A DNA stretch of 37,869 bases from NCBI GenBank assembly GCA_031277045.1, contig JAISLX010000040.1, positions 1 to 37,869 of the forward strand, read 5' to 3'. Both the position numbers and the translations under genes were made by a program. Shown here piece by piece: positions 31,451 through 37,869 of this stretch (positions are counted from its first letter, which is position 1; every line of letters begins with the position of its first letter). This stretch comes from Treponema sp. Lineage in GTDB: Bacteria; Spirochaetota; Spirochaetia; Treponematales; Breznakiellaceae. The notes under the pieces were generated by a model. The model did not search any database and was not told the origin of the DNA. It saw nothing but the letters and a program-made list of their open reading frames with translations.

Positions 31451-32875
31451 GTGACCAAGAGGGATTTCCCCAAAATTCACTTTTATGACCAGGATTTTGT
31501 CGATATCTACGACAAAACCTGGGCCTGGATACAGGATTTCTGGAATGGGATCGGCGAACAATGTACAGCCGACGATCATTTTTTTTCCTACCCCGGCAGC
31601 CCCGTGGTTCAGCAGATCGACGCCATTTTTTCCTCCTTTTTTTTGGTTTACTCCAACCGGATTTACCAGGCCCACCCTACCCTTGACATGTTTTACGGCC
31701 GGCAGGAACCCGACGGGGCGATCCGCTGCGCTTACAACATCGAAACCGGCCAGCCGGTAAGCGATCAGGGAAATCCTGAGGGCCTGGGGGTTCCCCTTTT
31801 CGCCTGGGCGGAATTTAACCTGTACCACAAGTCGGCGAATAAAAAACGGGTAAAGGATGTTCTGCCCATTCTGCACCGCTATACCGGCTGGATAGACAGG
31901 ACCTTCAAAATGCCCAACGGCCTGTACCACGTGCCCCTTTCGGTAACGGGAATGCTGAACTCCCCGCGGGAGGCGGCGGCCTACCCGCTGGATTTTAATA
32001 CGATGATGGCCATCAACGTTCTTTACATGTCCGCCCTGGCGGATATTCTGAACGACAAGGAATTCAGCTTTCAGTACAAGAAACAGTATTTTTCCCTTAA
32101 AGCCCGGATCAACACGCTGATGTGGAGCGGGGAAGACGGTTTTTACTACGACATCGACAAGAACGAACAGCGGATACCCGTTAAGACCATCGGCGGTTAC
32201 TGGCCCCTGCTGGCGGAGATACCCAACGACGATAAGGCGGAGCAGATTATCGCCAAACTGCAGAATCCCCGGTACTTCGGCGCCCCCCACCCCTTTCCGT
32301 CACTTTCGGTAAGTGAGAAGGGCTTTGACGAAAGCGGCAACGGCTACCTGGGCTCCGTATTTCCCCATCTGACTTTTATGGTTATCAAGGGCCTGGAACG
32401 GTACCAGCGCTGGGATCTGGCCCGGGAAAACGCGATCCGCCACCTCTACTTCATGCTGGATTCGATGAGCCACGACGGGAACCACCACAAGGGGAACCTG
32501 TGGGAAGCCTACCTTCCCATGAAGGAAGGCCCCGCCCGCTGGCAGGACCGGCCGGAATTCCCCCGGCCCCAGTACCTTACCTACGACGCCCTTTCCACCA
32601 TCTGCCTGACTATCGAGAACATCGTGGGCCTCTTTATTTCCCTGCCCCGGAAGACCGTGGACTGGATTATTCCCAGCCTGGAGATCATGGGGGTGGAGAA
32701 CCTTTCCCTCAAGAAAAACATGATCACCATCCTGTCCAACAAAAGCGGCCGGGGCTGGGAGATACACATGGAAAGCGAAAAACTCTATTACTTTACGATC
32801 AACATTCTGGGAAAAAAGAAAAAAACCCTGCCTATCCCCTCGGGCAAGTGTTCCATGCTTATTGACAAACTCTAG
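31451..32875 (+). CDS. (alpha/alpha)6-barrel glycoside hydrolase (MGH1/trehalase-like)
   Basis: A 474-residue protein without a signal peptide, so cytoplasmic. Seen: YDKTWAWIQDFWNG, HFFSYPGSPVVQQIDAIFSSF with a substrate-site look, FYGRQEPDGAIRC, GVPLFAWAEFNLY, a middle LYHVPLSVTGMLNSPREAAAYPLD, and LTYDALSTICLTIENIVGL near the end. These blocks resemble the clan of GH37/GH63/MGH1 inverting glycosidases (trehalase, glucosidase, mannosylglycerate hydrolase). The candidate acids cannot be fixed without alignment. The start is the GTG at 31451, with AAGGGAGA at 31435-31442; an earlier in-frame ATG at 31394 would add 19 residues that do not fit. The EF-G paralogue lies convergent, 117 bp away. 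Confidence 0.82.
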   Translation: MTKRDFPKIHFYDQDFVDIYDKTWAWIQDFWNGIGEQCTADDHFFSYPGSPVVQQIDAIFSSFFLVYSNRIYQAHPTLDMFYGRQEPDGAIRCAYNIETGQPVSDQGNPEGLGVPLFAWAEFNLYHKSANKKRVKDVLPILHRYTGWIDRTFKMPNGLYHVPLSVTGMLNSPREAAAYPLDFNTMMAINVLYMSALADILNDKEFSFQYKKQYFSLKARINTLMWSGEDGFYYDIDKNEQRIPVKTIGGYWPLLAEIPNDDKAEQIIAKLQNPRYFGAPHPFPSLSVSEKGFDESGNGYLGSVFPHLTFMVIKGLERYQRWDLARENAIRHLYFMLDSMSHDGNHHKGNLWEAYLPMKEGPARWQDRPEFPRPQYLTYDALSTICLTIENIVGLFISLPRKTVDWIIPSLEIMGVENLSLKKNMITILSNKSGRGWEIHMESEKLYYFTINILGKKKKTLPIPSGKCSMLIDKL

Positions 32876-32992
32876 CGGGCTGTTGCGCTTTCGGGATTGT
32901 GCCGCGGCGGCGCGGCGGGTTACCGCGCGCTCACGGCCCCAAGAATCGCAGCTCAGGCGGTTTTTCCCCGCACGAACGGCGGCGGACGCGGC

Positions 32993-35083
32993 TTACTCCT
33001 CCTCTTCTTTTACCTGGAAGGCCGCCGCCGCCTTGATTATGTCCTCGGCGATGCGGCCGGAAACCGGCGCGTAGTGGTCGAAGGCCACCCCGAAAGAACC
33101 GGTGCCGCTTGTGATGGACCGCAGATCGATGGAGTAACGCAATAGTTCCGCGTGGGGAACCTCCGCCCGTATTTCCGCGATGCCGCCCCCCACATCGTCT
33201 TCGCCCAGGATTTTGCCCCGCTTGCCCGACAGATCGCTCATCACGTCCCCCAGGTGCCTGTCTTCCACAAAAACCGTCAGGTTCATAATGGGTTCCAGCA
33301 GCGTGGGGCCCGCCTGCCGCATTGCTTCCCTAAAGGCGTTTCTGGCGGCCAGCTTAAAGGACAGTTCGGAAGAATCCACCGGGTGGTATTTACCGTCCAC
33401 GATGGCCGCTTCCACGTCCACCACCGGGTACTGCGCGATGGTACCGCGGGCCATGCCTTCGGCTACGCCTTTTTCCACGCCGGGGATGTAGTTCTTGGGT
33501 ACCGCCCCGCCGAAGATCTTGTTTTCGAATTTGTAGCCCTCCCCCCGGCCCAGGGGGGCGATGTCCAGCACTACTTTGCCGTACTGGCCGTGGCCGCCGG
33601 TCTGTTTTTTGTGGGTGTACTCGGCGCTGGCCTTTTTGGTGATCGTTTCCCGGTAGGCTATCCGCGGCACACGGGTTTCCATCTCGATTTTTTGAGTTTG
33701 CCGTATCTTATCCAGAATAATGCCGATCTGGAGTTCCCCCATGCCGGAGATCACGGTTTCTTTGGTTTCGGTGTTGAAGACATAGCTGAAGGTACGATCT
33801 TCCTCGGCGGCCCTGACCAGGGCTTCGCCCAGCTTGTCCTCCTCTTTTTTTTGGACGGCGTTGACTGCCACCGAATGAACCGGCTCGGGAAGCCGCAGGC
33901 GCAGAAAGTTTAGACCCGCCTCCCCGGCGGTAATCGTGTCGTTGGTTTTAAGGCTTGCGGCTTTGGCGATAATACCCACGTCCCCGGCGTAAAGTTCCCG
34001 TACCTCTTCCAGCTTTTTCCCTACGCAAAGGTAGAGTTTGCCGATCCGTTCTTTTTTATTTTCCGAAACGTTCAGGGCTTCGGTATCGGACGAAAGTTTT
34101 CCCGTGATCACCTTGATCCACGAAAGTTTCCCGGAAAACTGGTCGTAGGTGGTTTTGATAACCAGGGCCGCGAGGGGCTTGTCCGGGTCCACCGCCACCT
34201 CGTGTTCCCTGCCTTCCCCGTCCAGGGCAAGGTCCTTTGCGGTACCGGGCAGGGGGGCGATGTCCGCCATAAATTTGAGGAACGGGAAAAGGCCGGAGTT
34301 CTTGAGGGCGGTCCCGGCAAAGGCGGGCACGTATTTGTGGTCTGCCATAGCCTCGATAAGCCCGTCGTGCATCTCTTTGGCGTCCAGGGAGCCCTTGTCG
34401 ATGTAGTGCTCCATCAGCGTGTCGTCGCCGTCCGCGGCGGCCTCGATAAGGCGCTCACGGGCCGCGGCGGCCTCCTCCCGGTATTCCGGGGGAATGTCCC
34501 CCTCTTTTTCCAGGGCCGCTCCGCCGTCCTGCACAAACCATGCCCGCTCGTTCAGCACGTCGATAACGCCCCTGTAGTCCACGCCCTGTCCCATAGGCAG
34601 GGTAATGGGCACGGGCTCCACCTTAAATTTGTCCTTGATGTCTTCCAGAATTTTTTTAAAATCCGCCCGCTCGTCGTCCATTTTGGTGATGTAAAAGCCC
34701 CGCGGCTTCTTGCGGCCCTCCAGGTTGCGCCACAGTTTTATCGTCTCGATCTGGACCCCCACGCGGGCGTCCACCGCGAGGACGGCGAATTCGCTGGCCC
34801 GGAAGCTTAGAATCACGTCCCCAATAAAGTCTGACGATCCGGGCGTGTCGAACAGGTTGATCTTTGTGCCGTTCAGTTCCACATGGGCCAGGGCGGTATG
34901 GATAGATATTTTTCTCTCGATTTCCTCGGGAGAAGAATCGGCCACGGTTTTTCCCGAATCCACGGTTTCCGGCCTGGAAATTACCCCCCCGGCAAAGAGG
35001 AGGTGTTCAAAAAGACTTGTCTTACCGGTCCCTCCATGACCCGCGATGGATACATTCTTGATACTGTTTGTGCTGTAACTCAT
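32993..35083 (-). CDS. Elongation factor G paralogue (EF-G-like GTPase)
   Basis: A 696-residue five-domain translational GTPase. Seen: P-loop GHGGTGKTS (residues 15-23), IERKISIHTA in place of the ERGITI switch I, switch II DTPGSSDF (79-86), TKMD (133-136), and domain IV HKKQTGGHGQYGKVVLDI. The canonical EF-G has AHIDAGKTT, DTPGHVDF and NKMD; here the catalytic switch-II His is Ser. This matches the EF-G-like subfamily (as in mycobacterial FusA2), whose role is not settled: ribosome recycling, stress or slow translocation have been proposed. The ATG at 35083 has AGGAG upstream; the open frame runs 18 codons further but without family sequence. Acidic C-terminus. A canonical fusA should exist elsewhere. 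Confidence 0.93.
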   Translation of the reverse strand: MSYSTNSIKNVSIAGHGGTGKTSLFEHLLFAGGVISRPETVDSGKTVADSSPEEIERKISIHTALAHVELNGTKINLFDTPGSSDFIGDVILSFRASEFAVLAVDARVGVQIETIKLWRNLEGRKKPRGFYITKMDDERADFKKILEDIKDKFKVEPVPITLPMGQGVDYRGVIDVLNERAWFVQDGGAALEKEGDIPPEYREEAAAARERLIEAAADGDDTLMEHYIDKGSLDAKEMHDGLIEAMADHKYVPAFAGTALKNSGLFPFLKFMADIAPLPGTAKDLALDGEGREHEVAVDPDKPLAALVIKTTYDQFSGKLSWIKVITGKLSSDTEALNVSENKKERIGKLYLCVGKKLEEVRELYAGDVGIIAKAASLKTNDTITAGEAGLNFLRLRLPEPVHSVAVNAVQKKEEDKLGEALVRAAEEDRTFSYVFNTETKETVISGMGELQIGIILDKIRQTQKIEMETRVPRIAYRETITKKASAEYTHKKQTGGHGQYGKVVLDIAPLGRGEGYKFENKIFGGAVPKNYIPGVEKGVAEGMARGTIAQYPVVDVEAAIVDGKYHPVDSSELSFKLAARNAFREAMRQAGPTLLEPIMNLTVFVEDRHLGDVMSDLSGKRGKILGEDDVGGGIAEIRAEVPHAELLRYSIDLRSITSGTGSFGVAFDHYAPVSGRIAEDIIKAAAAFQVKEEEE

Positions 35084-35144
35084 AGGGGCTCCTTTCCGGA
35101 TTGTTGTTGGGCTGTTAAAATATGATGGAACGGACATGAACCAA

Positions 35145-35174
35145 TTGTCAAGAAAAATGTCTTTAACTTATAAT
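35145..35174 (+). promoter_or_regulatory. Near-consensus promoter with leaderless spacing
   Basis: TTGTCA (35145-35150), an 18-bp spacer, then a perfect TATAAT (35169-35174). The ATG of the coiled-coil gene follows 8 nt later at 35183 and there is no Shine-Dalgarno sequence. Confidence 0.85.
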
Positions 35175-35182
35175 AAAGATAA

Positions 35183-36271
35183 ATGGATGAGCGAAAACAG
35201 ACTATCAACGATCTGGAACTTAAAAAAAAGGAAGCCCGGCGCTCCCTGGACCTTTTGTACACGGATTTTGGGGAGACCCTGTTTGGCCGCTTCCCCGGTC
35301 AGGAGACCCTTTTAGGCGAACTATCTGAGGAATATCTTAAATTTCAGGCCGAACTGGCGGATTCCCAGAGCTTGATTCAGCTCGCGGAAGCGGATATCAG
35401 GCGAATCGGCGAGCTGGAAACGGAAATTCGCGCCAAAGAGCGGGAAAACGCCGTTTTTTCGGCGGAAATTCCCAATGCCTGCGCCGATGTGGGGCGGGAC
35501 GCCCTGGGGGAGGAACAGTTCGCCGTCCTTCTGGATGTCTACCGGCAGCAGGCTGACCGCCTTGTCCCCAGACTGGAAGACGCGCGGGACAAATTGGAGG
35601 AGGCGGACGGCCGTGCCGGTTCGGGATTCTTCGGCTGGATAGGGAAAAACACCCAGGGCGCGGTGTACCGGACCCTGGCGGCCCGGCATCAGAGCAGTCT
35701 GCGAAAGTTGTACGCCGCCGCCGGGGAAAAACTGGCCGCCCCGGAGAACGATTCCCTGGTTTCCGGGCATGAACTGGAAGACGCGGTCCACGCGCTCCGG
35801 AACATGAAGGAGGCGGCCGCCGCCCGGAGCCGGAAACTGGCGGAATTGCGGGAAGAATGCCGCCGGCTTAAAGGCGGTTTTGAGACGGAAGGCGGACCCC
35901 ACAGGCGAATTCAGCGTCTGGAAAAACGCGCCGCCCTTGTTCGCGCGGAACTTAAAACCGTGTGCCGCCGCCTGGGGGAACAGGCCGCGGCGGGCGGGGA
36001 ACGCTTTGACCGGCTTCTTCAGCCGGAAGATGACCGGGTTATAGAGACGGTCAGGCGGAGTGGGGAAGTTATCGCCGGATATGACCGTTCAATCGGAAAG
36101 CTTAAAGCTTCCATCGCGGTTGACGAGAAAAAAGCCGAAATTGAAAGACTAAAGCGGGCTGTCGCGGAACAGGAGCGGCGCGCCGCCGACGCGGAAGAAC
36201 GAATCAAGAACATAAAAGCGCAGATTGAGGAAGCCGAAGCCCGTGTTGAAGAGCTCTCCAAACTGTTATAG
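35183..36271 (+). CDS. Coiled-coil protein of unknown function
   Basis: A 362-residue cytoplasmic protein with no signal peptide or membrane segment. Long stretches are heptad-like and highly charged: residues 1-25, 45-95, 195-260, and a strong C-terminal coiled coil (about 300-362, DEKKAEIERLKRAVAEQE and then RIKNIKAQIEEAEARVEELS). A short non-helical part with GSGFFGWIGKNTQGAVYRTL lies at about 150-170. No enzymatic motif is seen. It has a very good promoter with leaderless spacing and lies 51 bp before parE, so a role in chromosome or cell-structure functions is possible but unproven. Confidence 0.8.
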   Translation: MDERKQTINDLELKKKEARRSLDLLYTDFGETLFGRFPGQETLLGELSEEYLKFQAELADSQSLIQLAEADIRRIGELETEIRAKERENAVFSAEIPNACADVGRDALGEEQFAVLLDVYRQQADRLVPRLEDARDKLEEADGRAGSGFFGWIGKNTQGAVYRTLAARHQSSLRKLYAAAGEKLAAPENDSLVSGHELEDAVHALRNMKEAAAARSRKLAELREECRRLKGGFETEGGPHRRIQRLEKRAALVRAELKTVCRRLGEQAAAGGERFDRLLQPEDDRVIETVRRSGEVIAGYDRSIGKLKASIAVDEKKAEIERLKRAVAEQERRAADAEERIKNIKAQIEEAEARVEELSKLL

Positions 36272-36290
36272 CTTGAATTCGTCAAACTTT

Positions 36291-36308
36291 GCCGGTTGTA
36301 AAACCGGC
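36291..36308. other. Small hairpin between the coiled-coil gene and parE
   Basis: GCCGGTT (36291-36297) pairs with AACCGGC (36302-36308) around GTAA. No T-run follows, so it may be only a weak terminator or an mRNA structure. It lies 14 nt before the parE start. Confidence 0.5.
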
Positions 36309-36322
36309 CCAACAGGTATTTT

Positions 36323-37869
36323 ATGGCAATAAAAACACCCAAGAAAGCCGCCCCCGGTCCGTCCCGGGCCGCGTCCGTCCCCGCGCCGCCCGACACAAAG
36401 GCGAAAGCCGCGGGCAAAACCGCCGTCTACGATGAATCCAAGGTTAAGACCCTTTCATCGCTGGAACATATCAGGCTGCGGACCGGTATGTACATCGGAC
36501 GGCTGGGGGACGGCGGCAATCCTGATGACGGGATCTACGTGCTCCTCAAAGAAGTTATCGACAACAGCGTTGACGAGTTTATCATGGGCAACGGAAAGCT
36601 TATTGAGATTCAGATTAAGGGGCAGAACGGGAACGTTACGGTCCGGGTCCGGGACTACGGCCGGGGCATTCCGCTGGGAAAGCTTGTGGAATGTGTGTCG
36701 GTAATCAACACGGGGGCCAAGTACAACGACGACGTGTTCCAGTTTTCCGTCGGCCTGAACGGGGTGGGGACCAAGGCGGTAAACGCCCTGTCCTCCCGTT
36801 TCCGGGTGGTGTCCGTCCGCCAGGGGGAATTCGCGGAGGCGGTTTTTGAGCGGGGCATACTAAAAAACGAGCGGAAGGGAAAGCTCAAGGACAAACAGAA
36901 AGACGGCACCTTTGTCGAATTTATTCCGGACAACCAGGTCTTTGGCGATTACCAGTTCAACACGGAATTTGTGGAGCGGCGCCTGCAGAACTGCGCCTAT
37001 CTGAACACCGGGCTTGTGCTGAACTTTAACGGCAAGCAGTTTCTCTCCAGCCGGGGGCTTTACGATCTTTTGGCCGAGGAAACCGGCGAGGAAAACCTGT
37101 ACCCCATGGGCTACTACAAGGGCTCGGCTTCGGGGGAAGGCTCCCTGGAATTCGCCTTTACCCATACGAACAACTACGGGGAGGAGTATTTTTCGTTTGT
37201 GAACGGCCAGTTTACCAGCGACGGGGGAACCCACCTTTCCGCCTTCAAAGAAGGCTTCCTCAAGGGGATTCAGGCCTACTTCAAAAAAGATTATCGCAGC
37301 GAGGATATCCGGGAGGGGACCATCGCCGCGGTGGCTGTAAAAATCAAGAACCCGGTCTTTGAAAGCCAGACCAAGAACAAACTGGGGAATTCGGATGTCC
37401 GCGCCTGGATAGTCCAGGAAACCCGCGAGGCGGTGGAAGACTGGCTCCACAAAAACCAGGAGGCCGGCAAGGCCCTGGAGCGGAAGATCCTGGCCAACGA
37501 AAGCCTGCGGACCGAGCTTAACCAGGTCAAAAAAGAGGCCCGCGAGGCGGCCAAAAAAATCGCCCTTAAAATTCCAAAACTAAAGGACTGTAAATTCCAC
37601 TTGGAAGACGGCGCGGAGGGGGAAAATTCCACCATCTTTATTACCGAAGGCGATTCCGCCGCCGGTTCCATGGTTTCCAGCCGGGACGTAATGACCCAGG
37701 CCATATTCGCCCTCCGGGGGAAGGTGGAGAACATGTTCGGCAAAAAGCGGGCCGCCATTTATAAAAACGAGGAACTCTACAACATGATGATGGCCCTGGG
37801 AATCGAAAACGATCCCTCGGGCCTCCGCTACGGCAGAATCGTTATCGCCACCGATGCGGATTTTGACGG
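36323..37869 (+). CDS. parE: DNA topoisomerase IV subunit B (ParE), N-terminal 515 residues, runs off the window
   Basis: A type IIA topoisomerase ATPase subunit. Its first ~35 residues are a Lys/Ala/Pro-rich extension. Then come SSLEHIRLRTGMYIGRLGDG, the Bergerat ATP site (LLKEVIDNSVDEF with the Mg-binding Asn, VRDYGRGIPLGK, GLNGVGTKAVNALSS), the transducer domain, QTKNKLGN with the ATP-contacting Lys, and the TOPRIM start ITEGDSAAGSMVSSRD (Glu442), ending in the metal motif at the window edge (DADFD). EGDSAAGS followed by RDVMTQAIFALRGK is closer to Bacteroidetes/spirochaete ParE than to GyrB. The ATG at 36323 has only a weak Shine-Dalgarno sequence. Cut by the window end, not truncated in nature. 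Confidence 0.88.
   Translation, partial: MAIKTPKKAAPGPSRAASVPAPPDTKAKAAGKTAVYDESKVKTLSSLEHIRLRTGMYIGRLGDGGNPDDGIYVLLKEVIDNSVDEFIMGNGKLIEIQIKGQNGNVTVRVRDYGRGIPLGKLVECVSVINTGAKYNDDVFQFSVGLNGVGTKAVNALSSRFRVVSVRQGEFAEAVFERGILKNERKGKLKDKQKDGTFVEFIPDNQVFGDYQFNTEFVERRLQNCAYLNTGLVLNFNGKQFLSSRGLYDLLAEETGEENLYPMGYYKGSASGEGSLEFAFTHTNNYGEEYFSFVNGQFTSDGGTHLSAFKEGFLKGIQAYFKKDYRSEDIREGTIAAVAVKIKNPVFESQTKNKLGNSDVRAWIVQETREAVEDWLHKNQEAGKALERKILANESLRTELNQVKKEAREAAKKIALKIPKLKDCKFHLEDGAEGENSTIFITEGDSAAGSMVSSRDVMTQAIFALRGKVENMFGKKRAAIYKNEELYNMMMALGIENDPSGLRYGRIVIATDADFD

Noticed and set aside
1..37869. tRNA, rRNA and riboswitch genes
   Set aside because: I looked for cloverleaf ends, TTCRANY loops and common riboswitch cores in the intergenic stretches by eye and saw none; a covariance-model scan would be decisive.

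Overview
The window looks like the chromosome of a spirochaete, most likely a GC-rich (mid-50s % by eye) gut Treponema of the T. primitia / T. azotonutricium type. This is inferred from gene content, not from a search. The pointers are: an alanyl-tRNA synthetase that stops after the editing domain, several lipoproteins with relaxed spirochaetal lipoboxes, outer-membrane-like proteins without Pfam-style hallmarks, an EF-G paralogue with a degenerate switch II, and a Bacteroidetes/spirochaete-type ParE.

Layout. 1-0.94 kb: the 3' end of a DUF4469-like protein running into six 23-bp repeats, then a small Gly/Ser-linker lipoprotein. 1.0-7.3 kb: housekeeping genes (HAD phosphatase, 6-phosphofructokinase on the minus strand, exported DUF4015-type glycosidase-like protein, alaS). 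7.4-10.7 kb: a tightly overlapping trio, SurA-like chaperone, nusB and a membrane-anchored repeat protein. 10.7-13.0 kb: groES with its own promoter and terminator, then a sigma-70-family factor behind a consensus sigma-54 promoter, then a HAD hydrolase. 13.1-18.2 kb, minus: a beta-barrel-like protein and a 1290-residue lipoprotein with bacterial Ig-like modules. 18.2-22.5 kb is the accessory part: about 0.7 kb of AT-rich non-coding DNA, a truncated ABC ATPase, a GH18 chitinase-like gene, an unrecognised 222-aa protein, a 21-bp tandem repeat array, a VOC-protein remnant, a flavoprotein, and a dispersed family of palindromes. 22.5-25.8 kb, minus: a complete CUT1-type sugar ABC importer without its ATPase, followed upstream by a G15 homopolymer. 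26.2-29.2 kb, minus: mnmA, an HD protein and an N-acetylhexosamine-kinase-like protein. 29.3-37.9 kb: an unknown membrane protein, an (alpha/alpha)6 glycosidase, an EF-G paralogue, a coiled-coil protein and the first 515 codons of parE.

The most interesting signals are regulatory or structural. (1) A textbook -24/-12 promoter lies directly ahead of a group-2-like sigma-70 gene, formally the same wiring as the Borrelia RpoN-RpoS cascade. (2) At least four genes have good -35/-10 boxes whose -10 ends only 5-8 nt before the start codon, with no Shine-Dalgarno sequence, which predicts leaderless mRNAs. (3) Three palindromes with diverged but still base-paired arms and a constant TTCAGTTT core, plus a fourth half copy; two of them exactly bracket a flavoprotein gene and one sits at the broken end of a VOC gene. 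(4) Repeats at 117-254 and 21323-21511, a 15-bp perfect hairpin at 20539-20572, and a G15 tract at 26032-26046.

The chitinase-like gene, the sugar importer, the NahK-like kinase and the two glycosidases could together serve amino-sugar or oligosaccharide use, but they are not one operon and this link is inference.
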